DNA of 64,000 nucleotides from Rhizobium deserti (GTDB taxonomy: Bacteria > Pseudomonadota > Alphaproteobacteria > Rhizobiales > Rhizobiaceae): positions 806,001 to 870,000 of the forward strand of contig NZ_SMTL01000001.1 in the NCBI RefSeq assembly GCF_004358025.1. The letters run 5' to 3'. This document shows positions 54,603-64,000 of the stretch, in pieces; positions within the stretch are counted from its first letter, which is position 1; each line of letters begins with the position of its first letter. The position numbers and the translations under genes were made by a program. Under the pieces are notes generated by a model, which worked only from the letters and a program-made list of their open reading frames with translations, made no database searches and had not been told where the DNA came from.

Positions 54603-56198
54603 TTAGTCGACGTTGAAGGTCAGTTGCTTGGCCTGACGAATTGCCGGATTGGCCGTCAGCTGGCCGAGAACCTCATCCGAAACCGGACCGTCGACATAGA
54701 GCAGCGCAATGGCGTCGCCGCCACCCTTCTCCCGGCCGAGCTGGAAGTTGGCGATGTTGACGCCGGCATTACCGAGCGTCGTGCCCATGAAGCCGATCAT
54801 GCCTGGAACGTCCGTATTGGAGATATAGACCATGTTGGCGCCGACATCGGCATCGAGGTTGATGCCCTTGATCTGGATGAAACGGGGCTTGCCATCGGAG
54901 AAGACGGTACCGGCAACGGAGCGGGTCTGCTTGTCGGTGGTGACTGTCAGCTTGATGTAACCGTCATAAACGCCGGTCTTGTCGCGCTTGACCTCGGAAA
55001 GCACGATGCCCTTTTCCTTGATCATGATCGGTGCCGAAACCATGTTGACGTCGGCAACCTGGTTGCGGATCAGGCCGGCGAGCAAGGCCGAGGTCAGCGC
55101 CTTGGTGTTCATCGTCGCGGTGGCACCGTCGAACAGGATCTCGATCTCCTTGATCGGATCTTCCGTCACCTGCCCGACAAAGGCGCCAAGCACATCGGCA
55201 AGCTTGATGAAAGGCTTGAGAAGCGGTGCTTCCTCGGCGGTGATCGACGGCATGTTGATGGCGTTGGAGACGGCACCCTTGACCAGGTAGTCCGACATCT
55301 GCTCGGCGACCTGCAGCGCGACGTTTTCCTGGGCTTCCGTGGTGGAGGCACCCAGATGCGGCGTGCAGACGACGTTGTCGAGGCCGAAGAGCGGGCTTTC
55401 CGTGGCAGGCTCGACTTCGAACACGTCGAAACCGGCACCGGCGACATGGCCGGACTTGATGGCTTCGGCAAGCGCTGCCTCATCGACCAGACCGCCGCGG
55501 GCGCAGTTGATGATGCGCACGCCCTTCTTGGTCTTGGCAAGGTTTTCACGGCCAAGGATGCCGCGCGTCTTGTCCGTCATCGGTACATGCAGGGTGATGA
55601 AATCGGCGCGGGCGAGCAGATCATCGAGCTCGACCTTTTCGACGCCCATTTCCTGGGCCCGCTCGACCGACAGGAAGGGGTCATAGGCGATGACATGCAT
55701 GCCAAGGCCGATGGCCTTCTTGCAGACGATGCCGCCGATATTGCCGGCGCCGATGACGCCGAGCGTCTTGCCGGTAATCTCGACGCCCATGAACTTCGAC
55801 TTTTCCCACTTGCCGGCCTGGGTCGAAACGTCCGCCTGCGGCAGCTGGCGGGCAACGGCGAACATCAGCGCGATGGCGTGTTCGGCCGTTGTGATCGAGT
55901 TGCCGAACGGGGTGTTCATGACGATGATACCGCGCTTCGACGCAGCCGGGATATCGACATTGTCGACACCGATACCGGCACGGCCGATGACCTTGAGATT
56001 GGTCGCGGCGGCGATCAGCTTTTCCGTCGCCTTGGTGGCCGAACGGATGGCAAGGCCATCATAATTACCGATGATTTCGGCAAGCTTGTCCTTGTCCTTG
56101 CCGAGTTTTGGCTGGAAATCGACCTCTACGCCGCGATCGCGAAAGATCTGGACGGCGGTTTCGGACAGTTCGTCGGATACGAGTACGCGAGGTGCCAT
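54603..56198 (-). CDS. serA: D-3-phosphoglycerate dehydrogenase
   Basis: The 531-aa type-1 PGDH has a substrate domain, an NAD Rossmann domain (GKTLGVIGAGNIGGIVCKKA) and the catalytic Arg/Glu/His region (INCARGGLVDEAALAEAI, VCTPHLGASTTEAQENVA). An intervening (ASB) domain leads to a C-terminal ACT domain (NTDVPGMIGFMGTTLGNAGVNI) for serine feedback. It oxidises 3-phosphoglycerate in the first step of serine synthesis. ATG 56198 has GGAG upstream. It follows serC on the same strand with a 77-base gap. Confidence 0.96.
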   Translation of the reverse strand: MAPRVLVSDELSETAVQIFRDRGVEVDFQPKLGKDKDKLAEIIGNYDGLAIRSATKATEKLIAAATNLKVIGRAGIGVDNVDIPAASKRGIIVMNTPFGNSITTAEHAIALMFAVARQLPQADVSTQAGKWEKSKFMGVEITGKTLGVIGAGNIGGIVCKKAIGLGMHVIAYDPFLSVERAQEMGVEKVELDDLLARADFITLHVPMTDKTRGILGRENLAKTKKGVRIINCARGGLVDEAALAEAIKSGHVAGAGFDVFEVEPATESPLFGLDNVVCTPHLGASTTEAQENVALQVAEQMSDYLVKGAVSNAINMPSITAEEAPLLKPFIKLADVLGAFVGQVTEDPIKEIEILFDGATATMNTKALTSALLAGLIRNQVADVNMVSAPIMIKEKGIVLSEVKRDKTGVYDGYIKLTVTTDKQTRSVAGTVFSDGKPRFIQIKGINLDADVGANMVYISNTDVPGMIGFMGTTLGNAGVNIANFQLGREKGGGDAIALLYVDGPVSDEVLGQLTANPAIRQAKQLTFNVD

Positions 56199-56275
56199 GG
56201 TCTGGGCTCCTGATAAGGGGTTCATTCTTTGAAATTGGAGGAAACGGTGCCGCAATCCGCGGCACCGGACTAAGG

Positions 56276-57457
56276 TTAGGCTGCTACCTTGTTGAGGGCT
56301 GCCTTCTGCGTTTCGAATGCATAGGTCAGCCACGGCATCAGCGCCTTCATGTCCGCCTCTTCGACGGTCGCGCCGGCCCAGATGCGCAAGCCGGAAGGTG
56401 CGTCGCGGTAAGCGCCGACGTCGAGTGCGACGCCTTCCTTTTCGAGGATGGAGGTCACACCCTTGGCAAAGGCTGCCTGTGCGTCTGCGTCGAGAGCAGC
56501 GATGTCGGCATCGGCGATCTTCAGGCAGACGGAGGTGTTGGAACGGGTCTCATCGACCTGCGCCAGGTTGGCGATCCAGTCGTTCGCGGCGACGAAATCG
56601 AAGATCACTTTGGCATTGGCATCGGCGCGGGCGATCAATGCTTTCAGCCCACCGATCGACTTTGCCCAGTTGAGCGCATCGATATAGTCCTCGACGCAGA
56701 GCATCGACGGCGTGTTGATGGTCTCGCCCTTGAAGATCCCTTCCGAGATTTTACCACCCGACGTCATGCGGAAGATTTTTGGCAGTGGCCAGGCCGGAAC
56801 ATAGCTTTCCAGACGTTCGACAGCGCGCGGCGACAGGATGATCATGCCATGACCGCCCTCGCCACCCAGGACCTTCTGCCAGGAGAAGGTGGTAACGTCG
56901 AGTTTGGCAAAATCCAGATCCTGCGCGAAGGCGGCCGAGGTCGCGTCGCAGATGGTCAGGCCCTTGCGGTCGGCCGGGATGAAATCGGCATTGGGAACGC
57001 GCACGCCGGATGTGGTGCCGTTCCAGGTGAAGACCACGTCACGGTCGAAATCGATCGTGGACAGGTCAGGCAGAAAGCCGTAATCGGCCTCGATCTTGCG
57101 GACGTCCTTGAGCTTCAGCTGCTTGACGACATCGGTTACCCAGCCGCCCCCAAAGCTTTCCCAGGCGACCATGTCGACACCACGCTCGCCGAGCAGCGAC
57201 CACATCGCCATTTCGACGGCGCCGGTATCGGAGGCGGGAACGATGCCGATCCGGTAATCGGCGGGAACGTTCAGAATTTCCCGGGTGAGATCGATGGCCT
57301 GCTTGAGCTTATCCTTGCCGACCTTGGCGCGGTGCGAACGACCGAGCGGAGCATCGGAGAGAGCTTGGAGCGACCAACCGGGGCGCTTGGAGCAGGGGCC
57401 AGAAGAAAAATGAGCATTGTTCGGACGTGTGTCCGGCTTCGCGGTGCCATCGGCCAT
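56276..57457 (-). CDS. serC: Phosphoserine aminotransferase
   Basis: The 393-aa product belongs to the long alphaproteobacterial SerC class (start [17 protein letters not shown]). The PLP-binding lysine lies in [15 protein letters not shown], and the substrate arginines near the C-terminus. It transaminates phosphohydroxypyruvate to phosphoserine, the step after SerA. I chose ATG 57457, just behind a hairpin whose loop holds the GAGGG ribosome-binding site. Confidence 0.95.
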   Translation of the reverse strand: MADGTAKPDTRPNNAHFSSGPCSKRPGWSLQALSDAPLGRSHRAKVGKDKLKQAIDLTREILNVPADYRIGIVPASDTGAVEMAMWSLLGERGVDMVAWESFGGGWVTDVVKQLKLKDVRKIEADYGFLPDLSTIDFDRDVVFTWNGTTSGVRVPNADFIPADRKGLTICDATSAAFAQDLDFAKLDVTTFSWQKVLGGEGGHGMIILSPRAVERLESYVPAWPLPKIFRMTSGGKISEGIFKGETINTPSMLCVEDYIDALNWAKSIGGLKALIARADANAKVIFDFVAANDWIANLAQVDETRSNTSVCLKIADADIAALDADAQAAFAKGVTSILEKEGVALDVGAYRDAPSGLRIWAGATVEEADMKALMPWLTYAFETQKAALNKVAA

Positions 57458-57500
57458 ATGTATACCCTCACAGGTAATTAGCTCCTCGTTGGGGAGGAGT
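57458..57500 (-). promoter_or_regulatory. Structured serC leader (serC-motif-like hairpins)
   Basis: On the minus strand, two hairpins precede serC: CTCCTC-N6-GAGGAG (57482-57499) and TACC-N6-GGTA (57463-57476). The second partly encloses the GAGGG ribosome-binding site 8 bases before the ATG. A conserved serC RNA motif upstream of serC operons in alphaproteobacteria has been described from comparative genomics; identity with it is inferred. Confidence 0.6.
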
Positions 57501-57629
57501 GTCCCGCCGGCGTGGGTAATCTGATCCGCCTTTGCAGTCAAGGAAATTGTGTCGCAGCAGGATTAGTTTCTGGCGCAGATCTGCTTCGAGGGCGGTCCAA
57601 ATCCTCGTCCCCGGCTGCTCTCTGGAACA

Positions 57630-57657
57630 AAAAAAAGCCGCCCGGAGGCGGCTTTTT
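57630..57657 (-). terminator. Terminator of the outer-membrane protein gene
   Basis: AAAAAGCCGCC-CGGA-GGCGGCTTTTT, an 11-bp stem with T runs on both strands, 20 bases past the stop of the minus-strand gene. Confidence 0.9.
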
Positions 57658-57676
57658 CATATGGTGGGTCCAGCAA

Positions 57677-58501
57677 TTACTTGTAGACGATCGGCTCCGG
57701 CGCAGGCTCGTAAGCCGGCGGAGCATCGCAGCCGCCAAAGACATAGCGGGCGCCGACTCGGGCTTCGTGGGAATCAAATCCCTTGTCGCGGCCAGGACCG
57801 CCATTGGCGTTGTAGCCGAACATGTCGCCACCGGCGATGTGACGGAAGCGGTAGCCGACGTCGGCCTTCAGGTTGCAGGTGATGTCGATGGATGCACCGG
57901 CCATCAACGCATATGTCAGGCGCCATTTGCCTTCGCCGCCATGTTCCGTGCTGTAGCAGCCCGGTACGCCCGGATCATCGCAGATCGTGTTGCGAAGCTT
58001 GCTCCACTTGACATAGGAGCCACCGATACCGGCGCCGATATAGGGCGTAATGTAGCCGTAGGTTCCGAGGTCGACATAGGCGTTGGCCAGCAGCGAATAG
58101 GCGTGCATGTCGGCGCGGTCGGACGACGAGCATGCGACGCCGCTGCAGAAGCCGTCTGTGCCGCCGTTGAACTTAGCCTTGGACAAGTAATCGAAGGTCA
58201 GATCAGTACGCAGGTAGCTGTTGACCTGATAGCCGACGCCGGCGCCGACGAGAAAGCTGTCCTTCAGCGAGGTGCGGCTGAAATCGACCAGATTGCTGTT
58301 CGATCCCTGGAAATACTCGGCACCACGCATGTGGTTGAAGGAATAGCCGACATCGCCACGGAGATACCAGCCACTGGCCTCCTGGACAGTCACTTCCGGC
58401 GCATCCTGAATGGGCTCCGGCTGGGCCTGATAAAGATCTGCGGAATTTGCGGTGGTCACGGTCAGCAACAGCGCGAAAGCGCCAGCCAAGCACTTGTTCA
58501 T
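57677..58501 (-). CDS. Outer-membrane beta-barrel protein
   Basis: The 274-aa product has a signal peptide (CLAGAFALLLTVTTANSA), then a Pro/Glu-rich spacer and a beta-barrel with the typical start GWYLRGDVGYSF and alternating aromatic strands (YGYITPYIGAGIGGSYVKW, LKADVGYRFRHIAG). The end, RVGARYVFGG followed by a Pro-rich tail, differs from the usual terminal aromatic residue. Four cysteines in the loops could form disulfides. A perfect CtrA box lies 84 bases upstream of ATG 58501. The closest named relatives are rhizobial/Brucella Omp25/31-type proteins, by pattern only. Confidence 0.85.
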   Translation of the reverse strand: MNKCLAGAFALLLTVTTANSADLYQAQPEPIQDAPEVTVQEASGWYLRGDVGYSFNHMRGAEYFQGSNSNLVDFSRTSLKDSFLVGAGVGYQVNSYLRTDLTFDYLSKAKFNGGTDGFCSGVACSSSDRADMHAYSLLANAYVDLGTYGYITPYIGAGIGGSYVKWSKLRNTICDDPGVPGCYSTEHGGEGKWRLTYALMAGASIDITCNLKADVGYRFRHIAGGDMFGYNANGGPGRDKGFDSHEARVGARYVFGGCDAPPAYEPAPEPIVYK

Positions 58502-58813
58502 GGCTTCATCTCCAAAGCTCGTATCGCGTATGGCAGGCACGGCGCACAACCACCTCGTCTGGCATGGAGAATGAACGATAAAGGTTAAGTGTAGATTAAC
58601 TATGCCTGTTTACTAACCTGATGCGGTCTGACACAGGCTTTTACCATGCAGCGGCAAATAACCGCCGCTGCCGTTCGAGAGCCGCAACGCGCCAGTTCAG
58701 CCAATGCGCGCAGAAATCTTTTATGGCTAGTCGCTGGCGCTCTAGAGCCGCGCCATCTTGAAACGGCCGTCGAACCACGGCCGCCTCCCCTTGAGCGTCA
58801 GCATATTCGTTGA
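58502..58813. promoter_or_regulatory. Promoter region of the outer-membrane protein, with perfect CtrA box
   Basis: This 312-base stretch has no credible gene. Its main feature is TTAA-GTGTAGA-TTAA at 58585-58599, an exact CtrA consensus (TTAA-N7-TTAA). The distal part toward glmM is GC-rich with no other signal I can name. Confidence 0.7.
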
Positions 58814-60166
58814 TCAGGCAGCAGATCGGGCATTGGCGATGACGTTGACCAGGCCGTCGACGATACGCTCGACCTGCGCGCGGTCGTCACCCTCCGCCAT
58901 GACGCGGATCAAAGGCTCGGTGCCGGATGGACGGATGACAAGGCGGCCGCGGGTTGCCAATTCAGCTTCCGCATCGCTGATCGCCTGACGCACGATGATG
59001 TCGTCGAGCGGCTTCCCACCTTGGAACCGGACATTCTTCAGAAGCTGGGGCACTGGCTCGAAGCGGCGGCAGACGTCGCTGACGGGCCGGCCGAGACGCT
59101 TCACCCGGGCCAGGATCTGCAGCGCTGCAACAAGCCCATCGCCCGTCGTGCCGAAATCCGAAAGCACGATATGGCCGGACTGCTCGCCGCCGACATTGAA
59201 ATCGTGATTGCGCATATGCTCGACCACATAGCGGTCGCCGACCTTGGTGCGCGCTAGCTCCAGTCCCTTGCCCTGCAGGAAGCGCTCGAGGCCGAGATTG
59301 GACATAACCGTGGCGACGATACCGCCACCTGTCAGCCTTTGTTCCTCCGCCCAGCTTTCAGCGATAACCGCCATCAACTGGTCGCCATCGATGATCTCGC
59401 CGTTCTCATCGACGATGATCAGCCGGTCGGCATCGCCATCCAGCGCGATGCCGATATCGGCACGCACCTCATGAACCTTCTTTTGCAGATTGGCGGGACT
59501 GGTGGAGCCGCAGTCGAGGTTGATATTCGTGCCGTTCGGTTCATTACCGATCGTCACCACCTCGGCACCCAGTTCCCACAGTGCCAATGGCGCGACCTTG
59601 TAGGCCGCGCCATTGGCACAGTCGATCGCAACCCGCAGGCCCTGCAGCGTAACGTCGCGCGGCAATGTCCGCTTGGCGTGCTCGATATAGCGGTAGATGT
59701 CACCCTCGACGCGCTTGGCTCGACCGATATCGGCCGACTTCGCCAGCTGGGCATGGGAATCCTTGTCGAGCAGGTCTTCGATCTGCATTTCCAGCTCGTC
59801 GGAAAGCTTATAGCCATCCGGGCCAAAAAGCTTGATGCCGTTGTCCTCGTAAGGATTGTGCGAGGCGGAGATCATGACGCCTACATCGGCACGCAGAGAA
59901 CGGGTCAGCATGGCGACAGCCGGCGTCGGGATCGGCCCCAGCAGGAACACATCGAGCCCCGCAGCTGTGAAGCCTGCCACCATGGCATTTTCAAGCATGT
60001 AACCGGACAGGCGGGTGTCCTTGCCGATCACCACCCGGTGCCGATGATTGCCGTTGCGGAACATGGTGCCGACCGCCGTGCCGACCCGCATCGCAAGATC
60101 GGGCGTCATCGGAAAGATATTGGACTGCCCACGAATGCCATCGGTACCAAAATAGCGGCGCGTCAT
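58814..60166 (-). CDS. glmM: Phosphoglucosamine mutase
   Basis: The 450-aa product has FGTDGIRG at the start, the phosphoserine loop with S102 ([16 protein letters not shown]), metal loop ALDGDADR, sugar loop GGEQSGHI and phosphate loop [12 protein letters not shown]. It interconverts glucosamine-6-P and glucosamine-1-P for peptidoglycan and LPS. It follows ftsH in the conserved order ftsH-glmM, after a terminator, so it may have its own promoter in 60167-60368. Confidence 0.96.
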   Translation of the reverse strand: MTRRYFGTDGIRGQSNIFPMTPDLAMRVGTAVGTMFRNGNHRHRVVIGKDTRLSGYMLENAMVAGFTAAGLDVFLLGPIPTPAVAMLTRSLRADVGVMISASHNPYEDNGIKLFGPDGYKLSDELEMQIEDLLDKDSHAQLAKSADIGRAKRVEGDIYRYIEHAKRTLPRDVTLQGLRVAIDCANGAAYKVAPLALWELGAEVVTIGNEPNGTNINLDCGSTSPANLQKKVHEVRADIGIALDGDADRLIIVDENGEIIDGDQLMAVIAESWAEEQRLTGGGIVATVMSNLGLERFLQGKGLELARTKVGDRYVVEHMRNHDFNVGGEQSGHIVLSDFGTTGDGLVAALQILARVKRLGRPVSDVCRRFEPVPQLLKNVRFQGGKPLDDIIVRQAISDAEAELATRGRLVIRPSGTEPLIRVMAEGDDRAQVERIVDGLVNVIANARSAA

Positions 60167-60368
60167 AAATGCTCCTTCGTCATCGCGCTCTTAAGCGCGG
60201 TCCTCGCAGGGATAGAACCCACGGTCATCATCCTGGCCAAGCTGGGATGCTCGAGCCATCATGCTTGGCTCATGCCATAGTTCGCATGAACAGGCATATA
60301 AATTAGCATCAAAAACGATTATATCCCGTTACCATGAGCCCGAGGCTTGTGGCCCTTGCGTCAGGATA

Positions 60369-60408
60369 AACGAAAGCCGCCGCGGAGAACTCCGCGGCGG
60401 CTTTCGTT
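60369..60408. terminator. Terminator of ftsH
   Basis: An 18-bp perfect stem (60369-60386 with 60391-60408) around a GAAC loop, T-rich on both flanks, 16 bases past the ftsH stop. Confidence 0.9.
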
Positions 60409-60424
60409 GTTTCTTCGTTCGCCG

Positions 60425-62362
60425 TCAGTGCGGCTGAGGCTCAAGACCGCCTTCGGTCTCTCCACCCTTGGGCTCGTCCTTCTTCGATCCCGCACTCGGC
60501 ACGGCAGAGCCGCGCGCCGTCGGGGAATCATCACCGGTATCACGCGAAGGCTTCTGGCCCTTGATCAAGCCCTTGATTTCCTCGCCGGAAAGCGTCTCAT
60601 ATTCGAGAAGGCCTTCTGCAATGGCGACGAACTCATCGTGATGATCGGTCAGGATCCGACGCGCTTCCGTGTAGGCTTCGTCGATCAGGCGACGGACTTC
60701 CGTATCGATCTTCTGGGCAGTCGATTCCGACACGTTCTTCGATTGCGAAACGGAATGACCGAGGAAGACTTCCTGCTGGTTCTCGCCGTAGGCAACCTGG
60801 CCAAGCACATCGGAGAAGCCCCATTGGGTAACCATGGCCCGGGCAAGCTTGGTGGCCTGCTCGATATCCGAAGACGCACCTGAGGTGATGTTTTCCTTGC
60901 CGAAGGTGAGTTCCTCCGCGACGCGGCCACCCATCATGATGACCAGGCGCGACACCATCCACTTGTAGCTCATCGAGTAGCGGTCGCCTTCCGGCAATTG
61001 CATGACCATGCCCAGCGCGCGACCGCGCGGAATGATCGTCGCCTTGTGCAGCGGATCGGCCACCGGAACTCTCAACGCGGTCATCGCATGACCGGCTTCG
61101 TGATAGGCGGTGAGCTTCTTTTCGGCTTCGGTCATGGCGGACGAGCGGCGCTCGGCACCCATCATGATCTTGTCCTTGGCGTCTTCGAACTCGCTCATGG
61201 TGACGAGGCGCTTGTTGCGGCGGGCGGCCATGAGGGCGGCTTCGTTAACGAGGTTCATCAGGTCCGCACCGGAAAAACCCGGTGTACCGCGCGCCAGAAC
61301 CTTCAGGTCGACATTCGGCGCCAGCGGAACATTGCGGGCATGGACCTTGAGGATGCGTTCGCGGCCGACGATGTCCGGGTTTGGCACCACGACCTGGCGG
61401 TCGAAACGGCCGGGACGCAGCAGCGCCGGGTCGAGAACGTCAGGGCGGTTGGTTGCAGCAATCAGGATGACGCCTTCGTTGGCCTCGAAGCCGTCCATCT
61501 CGACCAGCAGCTGGTTGAGCGTCTGTTCGCGCTCATCATTGCCACCGCCAAGGCCGGCGCCACGATGGCGGCCGACGGCGTCGATTTCGTCGATGAAGAT
61601 GATGCAAGGCGCATTCTTCTTGGCCTGCTCGAACATGTCGCGGACGCGGCTTGCACCGACGCCGACGAACATTTCCACGAAATCAGAACCGGAAATGGTG
61701 AAGAACGGCACATTGGCTTCGCCGGCAACCGAACGAGCCAGCAAGGTCTTACCCGTACCGGGAGGTCCGACGAGCAGCACGCCGCGCGGGATGCGGCCGC
61801 CGAGGCGCTGGAACTTTTGCGGGTCGCGCAGGAATTCGACGATTTCCTCGAGATCCTGCTTGGCTTCATCCACGCCTGCCACGTCGTCGAAGGTGACACG
61901 ACCATGCGCCTCCGTCAGAAGCTTGGCCTTGGACTTGCCAAAGCCCATCGCGCCGCCTCGACCTCCACCCTGCATCTGCCGCATGAAGAACAGCCAGACG
62001 CCGAGGATGAGCAGCATGGGCAGAAGCGTGCCGAGATAGCTCAGGAAGCCGGACGAGCCATCAGTTTCCGGGCGAGCGACAATGGTGACGTTCTTGGACT
62101 GCAGCCTGTCCATCAGCGTATCGTCGATAACAGGCGAATAAGTCTGGAATCCAGAACCATTCTCGGCATAGGTGCCGAGCACCCTGTTGCCCGTGACGAC
62201 GACATCACGCACCCGTCCCGAATCCACATCATGCAGGAACTGCGAATATGGAATCTCGCGCGAACTGGTCTGCGTCGGTGCCGTCTGGAACATGCTGAAC
62301 AAAGCGATCAGCAGCAGGGCTATAATGGCCCAGAGGGCAAAATTACGAAAGTTTGGGTTCAT
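60425..62362 (-). CDS. ftsH: ATP-dependent zinc metalloprotease FtsH
   Basis: The 645-aa product has two N-terminal membrane helices (about 8-26 and 107-127) flanking a periplasmic domain. An AAA+ module follows (Walker A GPPGTGKT 199-206, Walker [18 protein letters not shown], arginine-finger region RPGRFDRQV), then the zinc protease HEAGH (421-425). It degrades membrane and regulatory proteins, including RpoH and LpxC in other bacteria; rpoH is also in this window. I chose ATG 62362. Confidence 0.97.
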   Translation of the reverse strand: MNPNFRNFALWAIIALLLIALFSMFQTAPTQTSSREIPYSQFLHDVDSGRVRDVVVTGNRVLGTYAENGSGFQTYSPVIDDTLMDRLQSKNVTIVARPETDGSSGFLSYLGTLLPMLLILGVWLFFMRQMQGGGRGGAMGFGKSKAKLLTEAHGRVTFDDVAGVDEAKQDLEEIVEFLRDPQKFQRLGGRIPRGVLLVGPPGTGKTLLARSVAGEANVPFFTISGSDFVEMFVGVGASRVRDMFEQAKKNAPCIIFIDEIDAVGRHRGAGLGGGNDEREQTLNQLLVEMDGFEANEGVILIAATNRPDVLDPALLRPGRFDRQVVVPNPDIVGRERILKVHARNVPLAPNVDLKVLARGTPGFSGADLMNLVNEAALMAARRNKRLVTMSEFEDAKDKIMMGAERRSSAMTEAEKKLTAYHEAGHAMTALRVPVADPLHKATIIPRGRALGMVMQLPEGDRYSMSYKWMVSRLVIMMGGRVAEELTFGKENITSGASSDIEQATKLARAMVTQWGFSDVLGQVAYGENQQEVFLGHSVSQSKNVSESTAQKIDTEVRRLIDEAYTEARRILTDHHDEFVAIAEGLLEYETLSGEEIKGLIKGQKPSRDTGDDSPTARGSAVPSAGSKKDEPKGGETEGGLEPQPH

Positions 62363-62464
62363 CGAACTCCCCGGACTGTGACGGCCAGCCCATGGCGGCC
62401 GCCTTGCTTGTTGCCTAACATAGGGTTGCGGCATGGCCTTGCCAAGGCGAACCGGGACTGCCCC

Positions 62465-63811
62465 CTAGCTTTTCCGCACGGAAAGCTTAATTGGCAGCGG
62501 CGGATAAAGGTGGCCTTCGCAGAAAACCGCCAGTTGGCGCGCGAGATCGAGATCAAACTGCGAAAGAAAGCGATCGAAAGGTGCGACCACCGGGTAAAAG
62601 CGGATGTTCGCTACATTCTCCGCAGCACGCGTCAGGATCAAAGGCATGACCGTCATAGCCCGCATTGCAATCGACAACGGAACGTCAGCAAAAAGGGCCT
62701 GTGCCTTTTCACGCTCCGGCGGCGTAGGGCCGATGACGACCTCCTGGTCGCTGCCGTTCACGACACGGTAGCGTCCATCCCAAAGACCTTCGGTGCCCGG
62801 CGCCACATGAGCAGGCGCCAGGCCCCGGCATTCACGCTGGAGGTAGATCCCCTCGCGGCGGCGGTCAAAGATCACCCGACCGACCGTGACGCGTCCCGGC
62901 ACTGCGTCATCGACGACAGACACAATTCGATCCATGGATTCCGTGCCCGGCGCATGGGCCCGCCCCCCGAGGAAGCTGGCAAGAGTTGCCAGCGCATGGC
63001 GTCGCACGTCCGGCTCGCCTTGAAGCGCCGCCGCCGGCAAATATGCCAGAACACAATGTTGAAGCGTCAGATGGTCGCGCAGCAGCTGCGCGGCTTGGCC
63101 GGACAGCCTTGTGCGCCTTTCCGCAACGCGCGCGATATCCGCAGGTTCGACACCTGCCTCCTGCCGACCACCCTGCCGCACGCGGATGCGCTCGTAATGC
63201 GTGTCAAGATTGCTGGGATCGTCGATCCAAGCCATACCCTTTGCTGAGAGTGCGGCCCGAATGTCGGCCCGTTGAGTAGCGAGAAAGGGGCGCAACAGCC
63301 AGCGCCGCCTGTCGAGCAGAACGGCCTCTGCCATGCCCGCAAGACCGAGATTTTCGTCTCCATCCCGGCGTGCGGCGCGCATCGCCACCGTTTCGCGCTG
63401 GTCGTCCCATGTGTGGCCGGTGACGATTGCCGTTGCGCCGACCTCATCAGCCATCTCCATCAGCAACCGGTAGCGCGCCTCCCGCGCAGCCGCCGAAACC
63501 CCGGTCGCGGGCTTGCTGCCCTCCCAGCGACGGACAAGATGCGGCACATTCAAGCTGCGGCAGAGTTCCGCTACGGCCCGAGCCTCCTGCGCGCTTTCCG
63601 GCCGCAAGCCGTGATCAACCGTTGCTGCAAACAAGCTGATATTGCCGCCTGATTCACCACGGTGACAATCAAGAAGGACGCTGAGGAGGCCGGAGGAATC
63701 GCTTCCCCCGGAAATCGCGATCAGCAGGCGCGCCGGCCGCTGGAGCCTGTTCAGAAAATCGCGGGCCGCATCGTGCGGCGACAGAAAAGAGGAAGCAGCA
63801 GCGGACACCAC
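62465..63811 (-). CDS. tilS: tRNA(Ile)-lysidine synthase
   Basis: The 448-aa product has PP-loop SGGSDS (34-39), then TVDHGLRPESAQEARAV, GHTWDDQRET and the TilS RPFL and WIDDPSN motifs. It adds lysine to C34 of tRNA-Ile2 (CAU), so it can read AUA. It is GTG-initiated at 63811. The second codon is also GTG. It lies between cpoB and ftsH as in other rhizobia; the gap to cpoB is 14 bases. Confidence 0.92.
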   Translation of the reverse strand: MVSAAASSFLSPHDAARDFLNRLQRPARLLIAISGGSDSSGLLSVLLDCHRGESGGNISLFAATVDHGLRPESAQEARAVAELCRSLNVPHLVRRWEGSKPATGVSAAAREARYRLLMEMADEVGATAIVTGHTWDDQRETVAMRAARRDGDENLGLAGMAEAVLLDRRRWLLRPFLATQRADIRAALSAKGMAWIDDPSNLDTHYERIRVRQGGRQEAGVEPADIARVAERRTRLSGQAAQLLRDHLTLQHCVLAYLPAAALQGEPDVRRHALATLASFLGGRAHAPGTESMDRIVSVVDDAVPGRVTVGRVIFDRRREGIYLQRECRGLAPAHVAPGTEGLWDGRYRVVNGSDQEVVIGPTPPEREKAQALFADVPLSIAMRAMTVMPLILTRAAENVANIRFYPVVAPFDRFLSQFDLDLARQLAVFCEGHLYPPLPIKLSVRKS

Positions 63812-63825
63812 GACAGTGCGACGGT

Positions 63826-64000
63826 TCAGCAGGCGAGACGTTTCTGCTCACTGCCGACCTTTGCCAGCACGGCCTTCGGCGCGTTGGGATAGCGCTTCGG
63901 CACTTCCCGGAGCGTCACACAGGCAGTTTCGCGGTTATCAAGCGCGGCAAGCGACATGCCCAGTTTCAGAAGCATTTCCGGCGCCTTGGGAGACTTCCCA
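63826..64000 (-). CDS. cpoB: Tol-Pal system protein CpoB/YbgF, C-terminus only
   Basis: 58 codons are visible before the stop at 63826; the start lies beyond the right edge. The frame reads SPKAPEMLLKLGMSLAALDN, then CVTLREVPKRYPNAPKAVLAK. This is the C-terminal TPR helix pair of CpoB, which coordinates peptidoglycan synthesis with outer-membrane constriction. The neighbours tilS and ftsH support it. Confidence 0.88.
   Translation of the reverse strand, partial: GKSPKAPEMLLKLGMSLAALDNRETACVTLREVPKRYPNAPKAVLAKVGSEQKRLAC

Noticed and set aside
54624..57481. Long plus-strand frames (529 and 457 codons) across serA and serC
   Set aside because: Antisense shadows of well-conserved enzymes; no motif and no ribosome-binding site of note.
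60998..63247. A 749-codon open frame on the plus strand across ftsH and tilS
   Set aside because: It is antisense to two certain genes, has Arg/His/Asp-rich composition without any domain, and results from GC-rich codon usage of the opposite strand.

Overview
The window reads as chromosomal DNA of an alphaproteobacterium of the Rhizobiaceae (Rhizobium/Agrobacterium/Neorhizobium type). The evidence is the CtrA-SciP-ChpT cell-cycle genes, an EipA-type DUF1134 protein, an RpoH of the rhizobial kind, a soxBDAG operon, an hmuTUV heme uptake locus, and the order cpoB-tilS-ftsH-glmM. Genes are dense, short overlaps of the ATGA/GTGA type are common, and I see no insertion sequence, CRISPR array, rRNA or integrated element. 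The genus cannot be fixed from the sequence alone.

Layout. 1-7 kb: methylglycine catabolism on the minus strand, with a dimethylglycine/sarcosine dehydrogenase-like gene cut by the left edge and a complete heterotetrameric sarcosine oxidase operon (soxB-soxD-soxA-soxG). 7.3-8.3 kb: an isolated DUF2793 (phage/GTA-type) gene. 8.5-13.4 kb: a cell-cycle island holding sciP, a FliJ-like coiled-coil gene, ctrA, a stand-alone receiver gene, chpT and eipA. The spacers carry near-consensus CtrA boxes and clustered GANTC (CcrM) sites. 13.5-18.2 kb: a coiled-coil membrane protein, a TrmH/SpoU methyltransferase, an RluD pseudouridine synthase and rpoH. 18.2-24.2 kb: a PepSY membrane protein with a His/Met-rich segment beside a small Cys/His exported protein, a large Pro/Ala-rich membrane protein, and purA. 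24.5-31.3 kb: transporters, an SLT lipoprotein, a hydroquinone-type dioxygenase/hydrolase pair, ung, galE and a DUF454 gene. 31.3-35.1 kb: heme uptake (hmuTUV) divergent from an IsdG-type heme monooxygenase and a HutX-type heme carrier, around an RirA-operator-like palindrome. 35.2-43.3 kb: small hypotheticals, an overlapping nucleotidyltransferase/metallophosphoesterase pair, a lone treY, mnmA and a CAU-anticodon tRNA. 43.5-47.6 kb: a KaiC-like ATPase encoded with a hybrid histidine kinase and a receiver protein. 47.7-54.4 kb: amidase, small lipoprotein, GDPD-like protein, DUF983, MscS, DUF1810 and Tim44-domain genes. 54.6-57.5 kb: serC-serA serine biosynthesis with a structured leader. 57.7-64 kb: an outer-membrane beta-barrel gene with a perfect CtrA box, then glmM, ftsH, tilS and the end of cpoB.

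Functionally the strongest theme is the CtrA circuit. ChpT passes phosphate to CtrA, SciP restrains CtrA-dependent promoters, and EipA and the 58-kb outer-membrane protein look like envelope outputs. Nothing here is clearly a wholly undescribed system. The best candidates for new biology are the KaiC/receiver/hybrid-kinase module, the receiver gene next to chpT, the nucleotidyltransferase/phosphoesterase pair, and two very small membrane proteins of 24 and 34 residues.
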